Of a stretch of DNA of 64,000 nucleotides, positions 9,827 to 18,293 are shown in pieces. Origin of the DNA: JAXDMU01 sp963762435. Its GTDB lineage: Bacteria; Pseudomonadota; Alphaproteobacteria; ATCC43930; CGMCC-115725. Below the pieces are notes generated by a model. The model did no database searches, was not told the origin of the DNA, and was given only the letters and a program-made list of their open reading frames with translations. How positions within the stretch are numbered: the first letter of the stretch is position 1; the number at the start of each line of letters is the position of its first letter. The DNA lies in contig CAVXLN010000020.1 in NCBI GenBank assembly GCA_963762435.1, forward strand, positions 62,001-126,000, in the 5' to 3' direction. Made by a program: the position numbers and the translations under genes.

Positions 9827-10504
9827 TCAGAGATAGGGCCGAAGATCGATCAACCCGCTGAAGCCGTTCGCCGTGAGCAGGGCGCCGATCACGGCGAAGC
9901 AAAGCGAAACCAGAAACAGCCGGCGCGAGGTGCCGATCATGCTGGTCGACGCGATCACGATCGCGATCTGGAGCAGGCCTTCGCCATATTCGAAATTCAC
10001 GTCGCGCTTCTGCGCCTCATCGCGCTCTTCCTCGAAACCTTTGGCGCGGGACAGCAGCTCCTTCTTGCCTTCGCCGCCCTTGGGATCCGATTCGTAGCGC
10101 TCGGCCAGCTCACGATATTGCGCGACGGTGGCGGCGATGTCTTGCTGCGCCTTCTCCGGCGCGCCCGAGAGGCTCGAGCCGATCAGCTCGAGCTCTTTCG
10201 CCGATAGGAGATAGACGGTCTGGCGCAGATTTTTCGCCTGGTAGAAGGCGTAATTGTCCGACGCCTTGATATTGGTGTTGATCGTCTCCTTCATGGCGGC
10301 GCTGCCCGCGACGCCGTTGATCGTCAGCAGCAGCGCCAGGAATCCGATGAAGACGCTGATCCTCTTGCGAAAGCTATCATCGGCTGCGCGATCATGCGAT
10401 GCAGCCTGATCGCCGTCGCCATGACCGTGCTCATGAGCCCCGCTACCCTCGACGATCTTTTCGGCAATTTCATGGGTTTCGTGGGTTTTCTTCAGGGTGC
10501 TCAT
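9827..10504 (-). CDS. DUF4337 family membrane protein (paralogue 1)
   Basis: The 225-residue product starts at MSTLKK; an upstream in-frame ATG at 10534 lacks a better ribosome site. A His-rich hydrophilic N-terminus (AHEHGHGD) precedes a hydrophobic segment at ~50-70. Then comes the family-typical MKETINTNIKASDNYAFYQAKNLRQT stretch, a charged helical middle region and two C-terminal hydrophobic helices. This is the DUF4337 layout of three membrane segments with a coiled-coil-like domain between. It is clearly homologous to the divergently transcribed gene at 10639-11277, sharing MKETIN-N-I-SDNYAFYQA and LLQIAIVIAS. Function is not known for this family. Confidence 0.75.
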   Translation of the reverse strand: MSTLKKTHETHEIAEKIVEGSGAHEHGHGDGDQAASHDRAADDSFRKRISVFIGFLALLLTINGVAGSAAMKETINTNIKASDNYAFYQAKNLRQTVYLLSAKELELIGSSLSGAPEKAQQDIAATVAQYRELAERYESDPKGGEGKKELLSRAKGFEEERDEAQKRDVNFEYGEGLLQIAIVIASTSMIGTSRRLFLVSLCFAVIGALLTANGFSGLIDLRPYL

Positions 10505-10638
10505 CAGGATTCCCCGCAGCTTTCGAACGTACAACGCAGCCTAATTTACGTTACCATGTGCTGGTTTTAGCAACATGACAATGCGCCCGTTTCATTCTAA
10601 TGGAAGGGTGGGAACGCGGTGAACGAAGCGGGATTGCG
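10505..10638. promoter_or_regulatory. Divergent promoter region between two DUF4337 genes
   Basis: This 134-bp gap is AT-rich relative to its flanks, especially 10540-10600, and separates two outward-facing paralogues. Promoters for both directions must lie here or in the first codons. No single -35/-10 pair is convincing enough to call. Confidence 0.4.
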
Positions 10639-11277
10639 ATGGAAGCGACAGAGATCGCCGACAATCTGACGGAAGCGCACGATCACGCACATGAGGCCGA
10701 GGTGCGTCATACCGCGTCGAGCGAGACCTTCCGCAAGCGGGTCGGCGTCTATATCGGGGCGCTGGCAGCCGTGCTGGCGATCACCAGTCTCGGTGGCGGC
10801 TATGCCATGAAGGAGACCATCAACAACAATATCCAGGTCTCGGACAATTATGCCTTCTATCAGGCGCGCAAGGCGCGCGAGACGGCAACGGTGCTGGCGA
10901 TAGACGAGCTCGAATCGCTGCTGCTGAGCCGGCCCGACCTGCCGGCGGAGGCGACCACCGCGATTCGCGCCAAGATCGAAACCGACCGCAAGAGTCTCGA
11001 GCATTTCGCAAGCAGCCCGGCGACCGGCGATGGCGAGAAGGAGCTTTTGGCCAAGGCCGAGACGCTCAAGCAGAAGCGGAATGCATCCCAGGCGCGTGAT
11101 ATCAATTTCGATTTCGCCGAAGCCTTGATGCAGATCGCGATCGTGATCGCGTCGGTGAGCATCCTGTCCGCCTCGCGGTCGCTCCTGTTGATCTCGATCA
11201 TCTCGGCCTGTTTCGCTATCCTTCTGTCGTTGAATGGTTTTTTTCTCTTTGTTGATCTGCCGTCGCTGGGCGGATAG
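10639..11277 (+). CDS. DUF4337 family membrane protein (paralogue 2)
   Basis: The 212-residue product (from MEATEI; an ATG at 10600 would add 13 residues) has the same architecture as the divergent gene. It has a His/Glu-rich hydrophilic N-terminus (AHDHAHEAEVRH), one hydrophobic segment, the MKETINNNIQVSDNYAFYQARKARET motif, a charged helical region, and two C-terminal hydrophobic helices ending FFLFVDLPSLGG. Sequence similarity to its neighbour is high in the membrane-proximal motif and low elsewhere, which suggests an old duplication. The start is uncertain because neither ATG has a strong Shine-Dalgarno sequence. The three unknown genes that follow on the same strand begin 83 bp downstream. 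Function unknown. Confidence 0.75.
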   Translation: MEATEIADNLTEAHDHAHEAEVRHTASSETFRKRVGVYIGALAAVLAITSLGGGYAMKETINNNIQVSDNYAFYQARKARETATVLAIDELESLLLSRPDLPAEATTAIRAKIETDRKSLEHFASSPATGDGEKELLAKAETLKQKRNASQARDINFDFAEALMQIAIVIASVSILSASRSLLLISIISACFAILLSLNGFFLFVDLPSLGG

Positions 11278-11359
11278 TCGAAGAGACTGATGCACCTGCC
11301 GCAGAAACGGCGTATAGAAGGGCCTCGAACGAGCCGCCCCGAGCCAGGAGTACGTTAGT

Positions 11360-12118
11360 ATGTCCGTAGACCAGGCACCGACCATTTCACCCGGACAAAC
11401 GGAAAAACGGACCTGGCTCGAAACCGTCCTCAAGATCCAGCTCGCCGGCGGCGGTTCTCCCCAATCTGGGGTTGAGGAGATCGAGGATGTCCGCGGCTTG
11501 GCCCAGGATCGGCTCAAGGACGCGGTGATCGGGATCAAGCTCTTGGGCGAGGCGGGGGCCGGTTTTAGCCAGACGGCGAAGGATATCGCCGCCCTCATAC
11601 TGGCGAAGAAGTATGAGGAGGCCATGGTCGCCCTCGATTCGCTCGAGGACCAGATCGCGGCCGCCAAACGCGATGCCCGCCTGCTCGAGGCGGAAGAGGG
11701 CGCGTCTGGCCGCGTCCAGTATCGCAAGCTCCAGCTTCAATGGCGGCAGGCGCAGACCAAGACCAACGATCGGCTGAACGAATTCTCCAAGGCAGCACTG
11801 GCGCATCCCGAGATCTCGACCGATCCGCTGTTCGAGGATGTCCAGAAGGCGCTGGCCGACCTGTCCAAGGCCGTTCCGAGCTTCGGCACCGAGCTCGACG
11901 AGCTGCTCGACAAGATGGACAGCCCGGTTTCATCGGAAATGCGCGAAGCGCTCAAGGATCGGGCGCGCGAATTGATCGACGAGTATCAGGCCGAGCTCGA
12001 ATCCGCCGACACATTGAATGCGCTTCAGGAGATCGCGGAGGAGGAATTCTCCAGCATCAACCTGGTCGAAGAGCTGCATGGCGTGCTCGGCCAGATCTCC
12101 ACGGCCCTCGCCGCCTGA
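11360..12118 (+). CDS. Unknown helical protein, first of a three-gene set
   Basis: The 252-residue product follows an AGGAG Shine-Dalgarno sequence 9 bases before the ATG. It has no signal peptide, no membrane segment and no motif I recognise. The composition is Glu-, Lys-, Ala- and Leu-rich, and heptad-like stretches (for example LILAKKYEEAMVALDSLEDQIAAAKRDARLLEAEE) suggest mostly alpha-helix and coiled coil. It lies 49 bp before the next co-directional gene and shares its lysine-rich, helical character, so the three genes 11360-18254 probably form an operon. Expected to be cytoplasmic unless exported by a dedicated route. No function assigned. Confidence 0.65.
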   Translation: MSVDQAPTISPGQTEKRTWLETVLKIQLAGGGSPQSGVEEIEDVRGLAQDRLKDAVIGIKLLGEAGAGFSQTAKDIAALILAKKYEEAMVALDSLEDQIAAAKRDARLLEAEEGASGRVQYRKLQLQWRQAQTKTNDRLNEFSKAALAHPEISTDPLFEDVQKALADLSKAVPSFGTELDELLDKMDSPVSSEMREALKDRARELIDEYQAELESADTLNALQEIAEEEFSSINLVEELHGVLGQISTALAA

Positions 12119-12167
12119 CCGGCGGCATCCAACTTTTCACGCTGCATAAAAAATAAGGGGTCGCAGC

Positions 12168-12710
12168 ATGTCTACCGCTCAGCCCATCACGACGCCGGTT
12201 CCATCGAACAAGCCCAGTCTCGCGCAGCGCATCCTCGATGCCTGCGGCAAGGCCAAGAAGACGGTCAAGCGCTCGAGCCGGTCGACGATGGAAAGCTTGC
12301 AGCAGACCGCGAAACAGATCCGCGAGAAGCTCGATCTCAGCACGACTAAGCTCGATTACGATCGGCGCCGCCAGCGCCTGACCGAGCTGAGCAAGCTCTT
12401 GTCCTCGGATCCGCTGCTAAGTGCGGCGGCCGCCAAGGCCGACCAGGCGGCTTTGAGCGCCGACGCGATGATTCCCAAGACCGGCAAGATCACCTATGCC
12501 GCGGCCTATGACGCGCTCGGCATCGCCTATGCCGATCTTCAGGAAGCGATCAAGGCGGCCGACAAGAAGAAGACCAATACCGAAACGAAAAATCCGCAGA
12601 CGACAGCCAAGATCGCGACCGTGAAGGGCGAGCTCGAACTCGGTGCGCGGCGAAATTCCGGACAGCGTCTTCCAGACCACCGCCAATCTCATCCGCGCTG
12701 CGCGCGATAA
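12168..12710 (+). CDS. Unknown coiled-coil protein, N-terminal part (probable frameshift into the next frame)
   Basis: The start is supported by AAGGGG upstream of ATG 12168. Residues 1-~159 are a coherent Lys/Ala-rich helical sequence (KAKKTVKRSSRSTMESLQQ and onwards). The last ~20 residues after GELELG turn into Arg/Pro/His-rich text typical of an out-of-frame read. At the same place the +1 frame opens with RGEIPDSVFQTTANLI, which continues the helical style for 888 residues. Removing one base near 12646 joins them into a single ~1046-residue protein. I therefore read this as the N-terminal piece of one gene interrupted by a one-base insertion, although a genuine 68-bp overlap of two genes cannot be excluded. 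Confidence 0.55.
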   Translation: MSTAQPITTPVPSNKPSLAQRILDACGKAKKTVKRSSRSTMESLQQTAKQIREKLDLSTTKLDYDRRRQRLTELSKLLSSDPLLSAAAAKADQAALSADAMIPKTGKITYAAAYDALGIAYADLQEAIKAADKKKTNTETKNPQTTAKIATVKGELELGARRNSGQRLPDHRQSHPRCAR

Positions 12711-15309
12711 TTTCTATACCGGCAATCAGACGCCGAAGCAGGTCGAGACCCAGCTCGACCAGATCAGCAAGGACATCGAGCGAGCGATGCTCGACGTCAA
12801 CCGGCAGACCGGGCCGCTGCGCGCGCGCATCACTCAGCTGAACCAAAAGCTCGCCGGCGTATCGGATGGTGGCGACGAGCGGTTCGAGATCGCGAACCTC
12901 CTTACCGAGGCCGATACGCTGCTGCGCTCCTTCGACTATGCCGGCACGGGCACGGTGCTCGACACCGCCGCCCAGAAGCTCGCCAAGCTCTGGCCGGAGC
13001 AGCGGCCGGTGCCGACGGCTGATGCCGTCCAGAAGAGCCTCGAGCGCGTGCAGAAATCCGCTCAGGAACTCTGGGGCACCGCCAAGGAGCGCAACGTACC
13101 GCCCAATCCGCAGATCACCTCCGACATGGAAGGCGTGATCAGCCGGCTCTACAATATCGGCCTAATGCTGGACGGCGGCAAAGACGCGCTCGCTGCCGAT
13201 GCGCTGCGGGGCATCGAGGAGTGCCGGCTGCAGGTCGAGCAACGCAAGAAGACGCTGCAGGAATATCAGCTGTTCGTCACCAAGCGCGGTGAGCTCGATA
13301 CGACGTTCAATACCGCGCATGACAAGATCGCCCAGCAGGTCACCAGGGTCTATAGCGAATCCGGCGTGGTCGGCGGCGAATCGGGCAAGCTCAACAAGAC
13401 GCTCGCCGACATCAAGAGCCGCTGGGAGCAGGGTCTCGACAAGGCGCTCTCGCTGGGCGAGCTGGCGGCCGACAGCTTCATGGCGGAGCTCAAGCTGGTG
13501 GCCGACGAGGTCGAGGCGCTCGATGGCGACCAGTCCCAGAAGGCGGGCCTCAAGGGCAGCGTCGAGTTCGACGGCATCGCCAGCCGCTACGAGCTCGCGC
13601 AGAAGGAGCTCAAGACGGAGGCTGACCGGGTGCTGGGCGTGGATTCCGACAAGGCCTCGAAGCTTGGCCTGTTGAGCGTCGTGCCGGCGCTCGGCAAGGA
13701 AGGCGACACGGCCTTGGCGCAGCATGATGGCGACGCCCTCGAGGCGGTCATCAAGAAGATGCAGACCAAGATCGCGGAGATCAAGAAACAGGCGCCCGAC
13801 AGCGGCCCCTCGGTCGCGGACGAGATGCGCCGGCAGTGCGAAGCCTTCATCCAGGATTATACGCGTCGCATCAATCTCGGCGCCGGGGAGATCAAGAAGG
13901 AAGGCGACCGGCTCAACGTCATCGATCGCATGGCGAAGGAGGAGCTGACGGCGCTCACCGAATATGGCGAGCAGCTGAAATCCGATCTCGAAGTGATCGC
14001 GTCGGCGCTCGTCTCCAAGGATTTCGCGATGCTGAGCGACACGCATTCGGAGCTTGCCGGCTTCGGCGCGCGCGTCACCCAGTATGAAAAGATGCTGCCC
14101 GGCGGCAAGCACGACAAGGCGGCCGGCAGCTTCGGAGACATCCTGAAGCGCATCAAGGAAGTGGAGACCCGCATCGGCCATTCGGCACTCGTACCGCATG
14201 CGGAGCAGACCAAGCCCTGGACGGACGAGCTGAAGGAGATGAAGGACGGTATCTCGAAAGCTGATCCGAACACGGTCAAGACCAGGGTCGAGAAAATCGC
14301 GGTGGATGTCGAGAAAGCGATCGAGGACGCCAAAAGTCAGGCCACATTGGCCAAGACGCAAGAAGAGACCGTGCTCGACTGGATCGACGAGATCAAGTCG
14401 CCGAAGAAGAATCTCGAGCAGATGATCGCGGGCTCGGCCGATTATTTCGACGCGCTGGCGCGGCGGATGAGCAAGCTGGTCAAGTCGCTCCAGGAAAAGA
14501 AGGTACCCGACGATGCCGAGTTCAACGCGCTGAACGCGGAAAAGACCAAGGCGCTGACGCCGGGCAAGCCGAATGACAATGATGACCCGAATGACAAGCT
14601 GCGTAAGGCGGGTCAGGAGCAGGCGCTCAAGGACAATTCCGAGCTCGCCGCGGCCAAGCTGACCCTCGACACGCTCATCGAGGTCGATCTCAAGCTGCTC
14701 GCCGAGAAGGCGAAGGCGATGACCAACGAGACCGAGCGCAAGGCGCTCGAGAAGCAGGTCAAGCAGATGACGACGGCGGCCGAAAGCGGCCGTTCGAGCC
14801 TGGAGAAGACCCGCGACGTGAAGGCGGCCGAAACGCTCGCCAAGTCCTTGAAGACCCGCATCGCCACGGCCGAAGGTGCGCCCCTGGGCCAGCGGGTCAC
14901 GACCCGCAACAACCTGCCGGCCGTCGACGGGCGGTGGAAGAAAGCGGTGGCCGGGTTGCATGGTAACCTTGACAAGCTCGGCGAGGCGGTGACCCAGGCC
15001 TGTACCGGCGATCAGGCGGCAATTGCAGTGGCCGGCAATCTCAAGACGGGGGCCATCGAGCCGGTCAAGAAGCTGTTCCGGACCGATGCCTTCACCGCAT
15101 CGATCAAATGCATTGCCGGCACCAACGAGGCGGCAAGCCTCGATGCGCGCGAGGATGCGCTGCGCGAGATCCGGCGAATCCGGCGGATGCTGACCGCGGA
15201 TGTGCGCGTGCGAACATTGGCCGGAAATACCTTCAACGTGCCGCTCGCTCTCGACGAGATCGACATGGCGCTCTGGGACTTCGAGACGAATCTGCTGATG
15301 AGCGGCTGA
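12643..15309 (+). CDS. Unknown large Lys/Glu-rich coiled-coil protein (C-terminal part of a frameshifted gene)
   Basis: This 888-residue frame has no plausible own ribosome-binding site. It would start at GTG 12643, inside the end of the previous frame, and is closed upstream by a stop at 12622. It is almost entirely helical and charged: repeated EKTRDVKAAETLAKSLKTR-type segments, long Lys/Glu/Ala stretches, no Cys-rich or catalytic motif, and no membrane segment or signal. Some sections resemble spectrin- or laminin-coiled-coil style repeats, for example around LNVIDRMAKEELTALTEYG. It is most economically the continuation of the frame starting at 12168, giving a ~1046-residue protein. The next gene follows after 47 bp. 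Function unknown. Confidence 0.65.
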   Translation: MRGEIPDSVFQTTANLIRAARDNFYTGNQTPKQVETQLDQISKDIERAMLDVNRQTGPLRARITQLNQKLAGVSDGGDERFEIANLLTEADTLLRSFDYAGTGTVLDTAAQKLAKLWPEQRPVPTADAVQKSLERVQKSAQELWGTAKERNVPPNPQITSDMEGVISRLYNIGLMLDGGKDALAADALRGIEECRLQVEQRKKTLQEYQLFVTKRGELDTTFNTAHDKIAQQVTRVYSESGVVGGESGKLNKTLADIKSRWEQGLDKALSLGELAADSFMAELKLVADEVEALDGDQSQKAGLKGSVEFDGIASRYELAQKELKTEADRVLGVDSDKASKLGLLSVVPALGKEGDTALAQHDGDALEAVIKKMQTKIAEIKKQAPDSGPSVADEMRRQCEAFIQDYTRRINLGAGEIKKEGDRLNVIDRMAKEELTALTEYGEQLKSDLEVIASALVSKDFAMLSDTHSELAGFGARVTQYEKMLPGGKHDKAAGSFGDILKRIKEVETRIGHSALVPHAEQTKPWTDELKEMKDGISKADPNTVKTRVEKIAVDVEKAIEDAKSQATLAKTQEETVLDWIDEIKSPKKNLEQMIAGSADYFDALARRMSKLVKSLQEKKVPDDAEFNALNAEKTKALTPGKPNDNDDPNDKLRKAGQEQALKDNSELAAAKLTLDTLIEVDLKLLAEKAKAMTNETERKALEKQVKQMTTAAESGRSSLEKTRDVKAAETLAKSLKTRIATAEGAPLGQRVTTRNNLPAVDGRWKKAVAGLHGNLDKLGEAVTQACTGDQAAIAVAGNLKTGAIEPVKKLFRTDAFTASIKCIAGTNEAASLDAREDALREIRRIRRMLTADVRVRTLAGNTFNVPLALDEIDMALWDFETNLLMSG

Positions 15310-15356
15310 GCAGGGGCCTGATCCGCCCCTATCGCCCCTGACGTTGGAGAGACGAC

Positions 15357-18254
15357 ATGCCGCTTGATGCACCGCAGACCGAATGGCTCAACAAGGCCGC
15401 CAATGCCTCTCTGCCGATTCCCGGCGGCAAGCCGGGCAGCGATCCGTCACCGACCGACCCGGCGGCGCTGAAGGAGAAGCTCCGGCTGAAGCATCTCGAG
15501 GAGGATCTGGCCGATGAGCAATTGAAGCAGCTGAAGCTGCTCGACGCCGTGCGCCAGATCAAACCGCTGAAGCCGATGCTGCGCGAGGCCTTCGATATCC
15601 AGATCACCAAGGAAAGCGGCAAGACCGAAGATTTCCAGGCCAAGGACGGCGACCAGCGCAAATCGGGCGAATCGCGCCAGATCCGTGGCGGCGACAAGCT
15701 CGGCGGCGGCAAGGGCGGGCAGGGCGGTGCCGAGGCGGTGAAGGGTGCCCACGAAGCCTATGCGATGATCACGCGCCTCCGGCTCGATCTCGAGAAGGAA
15801 AAGACCAGCCGCAGCATCATCGACATGAAGACCGGCGTGATCAGCGCCGGTCCGCAGCGGGCGCTCTTCACGACCGTTGAGATCACCGACGAGCTGTTCA
15901 CGCCGCTGGTGCGCGAGAAGATCGTGCCCGACACCTTCATCACGGGGAATTTCAGCAAGACCCAGAAGATGCTGGACGCGACGACCTCGCTCTATAAGGA
16001 AGATCTCAAGGACAAGAAGAACAAGGTCTCGTCCGGCAAGTCGGATCTCCTCAAATCGATGATGGATGTCGGCAACGAGATGGCGGACACGCTGATCGAG
16101 GCGCTGGCCGGCTCCAACGCCAAGATGGCCAAGAACGTTGCGGACGGCACCACGGCGCTGCTGAAGCTCTCCGTCGATGTCGGCCAGAAGGTCGTGGACG
16201 GCATCCAGCCGAGCGATGTCACGGGCTTCATCAACCAAATTCCCGCCATGCTCGGCAGCCTCGTCGGTGCCGCCACCGGCAGCACGGATATCGGCCAGCT
16301 TGTCCAGGCCTCGAGCGGTGTCGCGGCATCGGCCGCTCAGACCATCATCAACGGCATCCAGAACAAGAAGCTGTCGCCGGAAGATCTCCTTGGCCTCATC
16401 AGCAACATCATCAACCTGACCATGACCAAGGTTGGTCAGGATTCGAAAACTCAGAAAGAGCAGGACCGCGACAAGCTGATCAATGACGCGCTGACCAAGG
16501 CGCTCTCGGCGATGTCGACCAGCAATGCGGTCGAGTTCACGACCCAGGCGCTTGCCGGCGATTGGAAGAAGGCGAAGTCGGCCGGCATGAAGGTGCTGCT
16601 CGATTTCGCCAAGGCGATCCCGACCATTGCGAGCGATGCCTATACGCTCGACAAGGGGACCAACGCGCCGCCGAAGGACACGGACCCCAACGCGACCCAA
16701 AGCTCCAAGAAGCAGGCGGAGACGCAGCTCAAGACCAGCGGCAAGCAGATCTTGAAGACGGCGATGGACGGCAAGAAGTCCCTCGACGAGCTGACCGAGC
16801 AGCTCGAGAAGGAAGCCGACGCCAAGATCAAGGAGCAGAAGGACAAGGAGTCGCTCGATGTGGCGCTCCAGGTCCAGAAGGACATCGAGAAAGAGAAGAA
16901 GGAGTTCCTCGACGACCTCCAGAAGATGAACGACCCCTCGACCGACGGTAAGACGGTGATGAAGCTGATCCAGCAGATCACCCGCGACCGCGCGATCATT
17001 TCCGTCGCGGTCGCGATCGGCACGGGCGGCATCGAGGTCGCGTCGAAATTCTTCGCCCCCCTCGCGGTCGGCACCGAGATCATCAAGATGGCGGCCAATA
17101 TCGCGGCCGCGGTACAGCGTGCGGCCGATCTGCGCGCCTTCGTCGATGAGGCGGAAGGGGCGAGCCACGCCGTCAGCCCCTATTTGTCCTCGATCCAGAA
17201 TTTCGTCGGCAATCAGGAAAATCAGCTGACGCATTACGCGATCTCGGCGGCCTTGAACGGCGTCAAGATCGCCGCTTCGGTCGCCGCTACCGCCTTCCCG
17301 CTCGCGGCCCCGGCCGTCACTGCCGTATCCGCCATCCAGACGGGTGCGGAGGCGATGTATCAGTTCCATCACCAGAGCGAGCTCAAGGCGTCCTGGGAGA
17401 TCACGCTCGCGGCCTTCGCCGATCCGCTGGACCGCAAGCTCGGCCTGCAGGCGCGCCGGCAGAATCCGACACTGGCGAAATACTCGATCGCCTATGGCGC
17501 GTTCGAGGACAAGGACCCGGTCGCGGTCCATATGGCCGGTGCCTGCGGTATCGATCTGGAGACCTTGAAGAACAAGGACACCAATGTCGGGCGCGTGAAG
17601 CAATATCTCGAGGTGCGCTTCCCCGATGACGGCACGGTCGTGGGCTATTACGAGGATGCGAAGGGCTGGCAGGGCAAGCTGCCGAAGCCGGCGCTGGTGC
17701 CGGGCGTCCTCTTCAATACCTATGGGGTCATCACGGCCGAGCTCAAGAGCACGGAAGGCTTTCTCGAGGTCTATGGCAGTACCAACGCGGCGCCGCCGGA
17801 TGCGCTGATCGCGCTCATCCGCTTCGCGCAGAAGCCGCTGCCGGAAGAGGACAAGCTCAATCCGGACAAGCTCGATGAGCGGATCGATCTCTTGTCCCGC
17901 CTGGTCGACGATCTCGGCGCCGAAGGCCAGAAGCTCGCCAAGGTCTCGTCCGAGTTGCCCGGTCACATGGCCAAATTCGCCGAGCTGGCCGAGGCGAGTG
18001 CTGACGAGCTGACCATGGCGCTGGTCAAAGCCAAGCTCGAAGCCGCCAAAAAGCAGCAGGAGCTGCTGACCCAGCAGCAGTCCCAAACTCAGGGCGGGGG
18101 CGGGCGGGAACGCAGCGACCGGCCGACGCCGCCGCCGCGTCCGACCAGGGGGCCGCAGACCTCAGGGCCACAGACCCAGCCGGAGAGCGGCGGCACCACG
18201 ACGGGCCCGCGGCGCGGCTCGGGCCCGACCATCGGCACGAACCGCAAGAAATGA
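15357..18254 (+). CDS. Unknown 965-residue protein with internal hydrophobic helices and Pro-rich tail
   Basis: The start follows a GGAGAG site. Residues 1-150 are charged, with a Gly/Lys linker (GGGKGGQGG). Residues ~210-550 are helical and lysine-rich. Two hydrophobic stretches follow: one around IISVAVAIGTGGIEVASKFFAPLAVG, and one around VKIAASVAATAFPLAAPAVTAVSAI. They are amphipathic/alanine-rich rather than classical transmembrane helices, recalling pore-forming or effector proteins. A ~150-residue mixed domain (from PTLAKYSIAYGAFEDKDPVAVHMAG) precedes a coiled coil and a Pro/Gly/Thr-rich low-complexity tail. No signal peptide. I do not recognise the family. Last gene of the co-directional set; a GC-rich hairpin lies just after it. 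Confidence 0.65.
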   Translation: MPLDAPQTEWLNKAANASLPIPGGKPGSDPSPTDPAALKEKLRLKHLEEDLADEQLKQLKLLDAVRQIKPLKPMLREAFDIQITKESGKTEDFQAKDGDQRKSGESRQIRGGDKLGGGKGGQGGAEAVKGAHEAYAMITRLRLDLEKEKTSRSIIDMKTGVISAGPQRALFTTVEITDELFTPLVREKIVPDTFITGNFSKTQKMLDATTSLYKEDLKDKKNKVSSGKSDLLKSMMDVGNEMADTLIEALAGSNAKMAKNVADGTTALLKLSVDVGQKVVDGIQPSDVTGFINQIPAMLGSLVGAATGSTDIGQLVQASSGVAASAAQTIINGIQNKKLSPEDLLGLISNIINLTMTKVGQDSKTQKEQDRDKLINDALTKALSAMSTSNAVEFTTQALAGDWKKAKSAGMKVLLDFAKAIPTIASDAYTLDKGTNAPPKDTDPNATQSSKKQAETQLKTSGKQILKTAMDGKKSLDELTEQLEKEADAKIKEQKDKESLDVALQVQKDIEKEKKEFLDDLQKMNDPSTDGKTVMKLIQQITRDRAIISVAVAIGTGGIEVASKFFAPLAVGTEIIKMAANIAAAVQRAADLRAFVDEAEGASHAVSPYLSSIQNFVGNQENQLTHYAISAALNGVKIAASVAATAFPLAAPAVTAVSAIQTGAEAMYQFHHQSELKASWEITLAAFADPLDRKLGLQARRQNPTLAKYSIAYGAFEDKDPVAVHMAGACGIDLETLKNKDTNVGRVKQYLEVRFPDDGTVVGYYEDAKGWQGKLPKPALVPGVLFNTYGVITAELKSTEGFLEVYGSTNAAPPDALIALIRFAQKPLPEEDKLNPDKLDERIDLLSRLVDDLGAEGQKLAKVSSELPGHMAKFAELAEASADELTMALVKAKLEAAKKQQELLTQQQSQTQGGGGRERSDRPTPPPRPTRGPQTSGPQTQPESGGTTTGPRRGSGPTIGTNRKK

Positions 18255-18258
18255 GATC

Positions 18259-18280
18259 GGCGGGAGCGGTTGCTCCCGCC
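18259..18280. terminator. GC-rich hairpin between convergent genes
   Basis: A perfect 9-bp stem GGCGGGAGC / GCTCCCGCC with a GGTT loop sits 5 bp after one stop and 14 bp before the other. There is no T-tract, so this is a possible bidirectional or Rho-assisted terminator rather than a classical intrinsic one. Confidence 0.5.
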
Positions 18281-18293
18281 CAACCCTTCGGGC

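Noticed and set aside
13162..18086. Long minus-strand frames (736 and 879 residues) opposite the unknown coiled-coil genes
   Set aside because: Leu/Arg/Asp-rich antisense shadows without ribosome sites. The plus-strand frames have proper starts and continuous helical design. Because the plus genes are themselves unassigned I checked this with care, but codon pattern favours plus.
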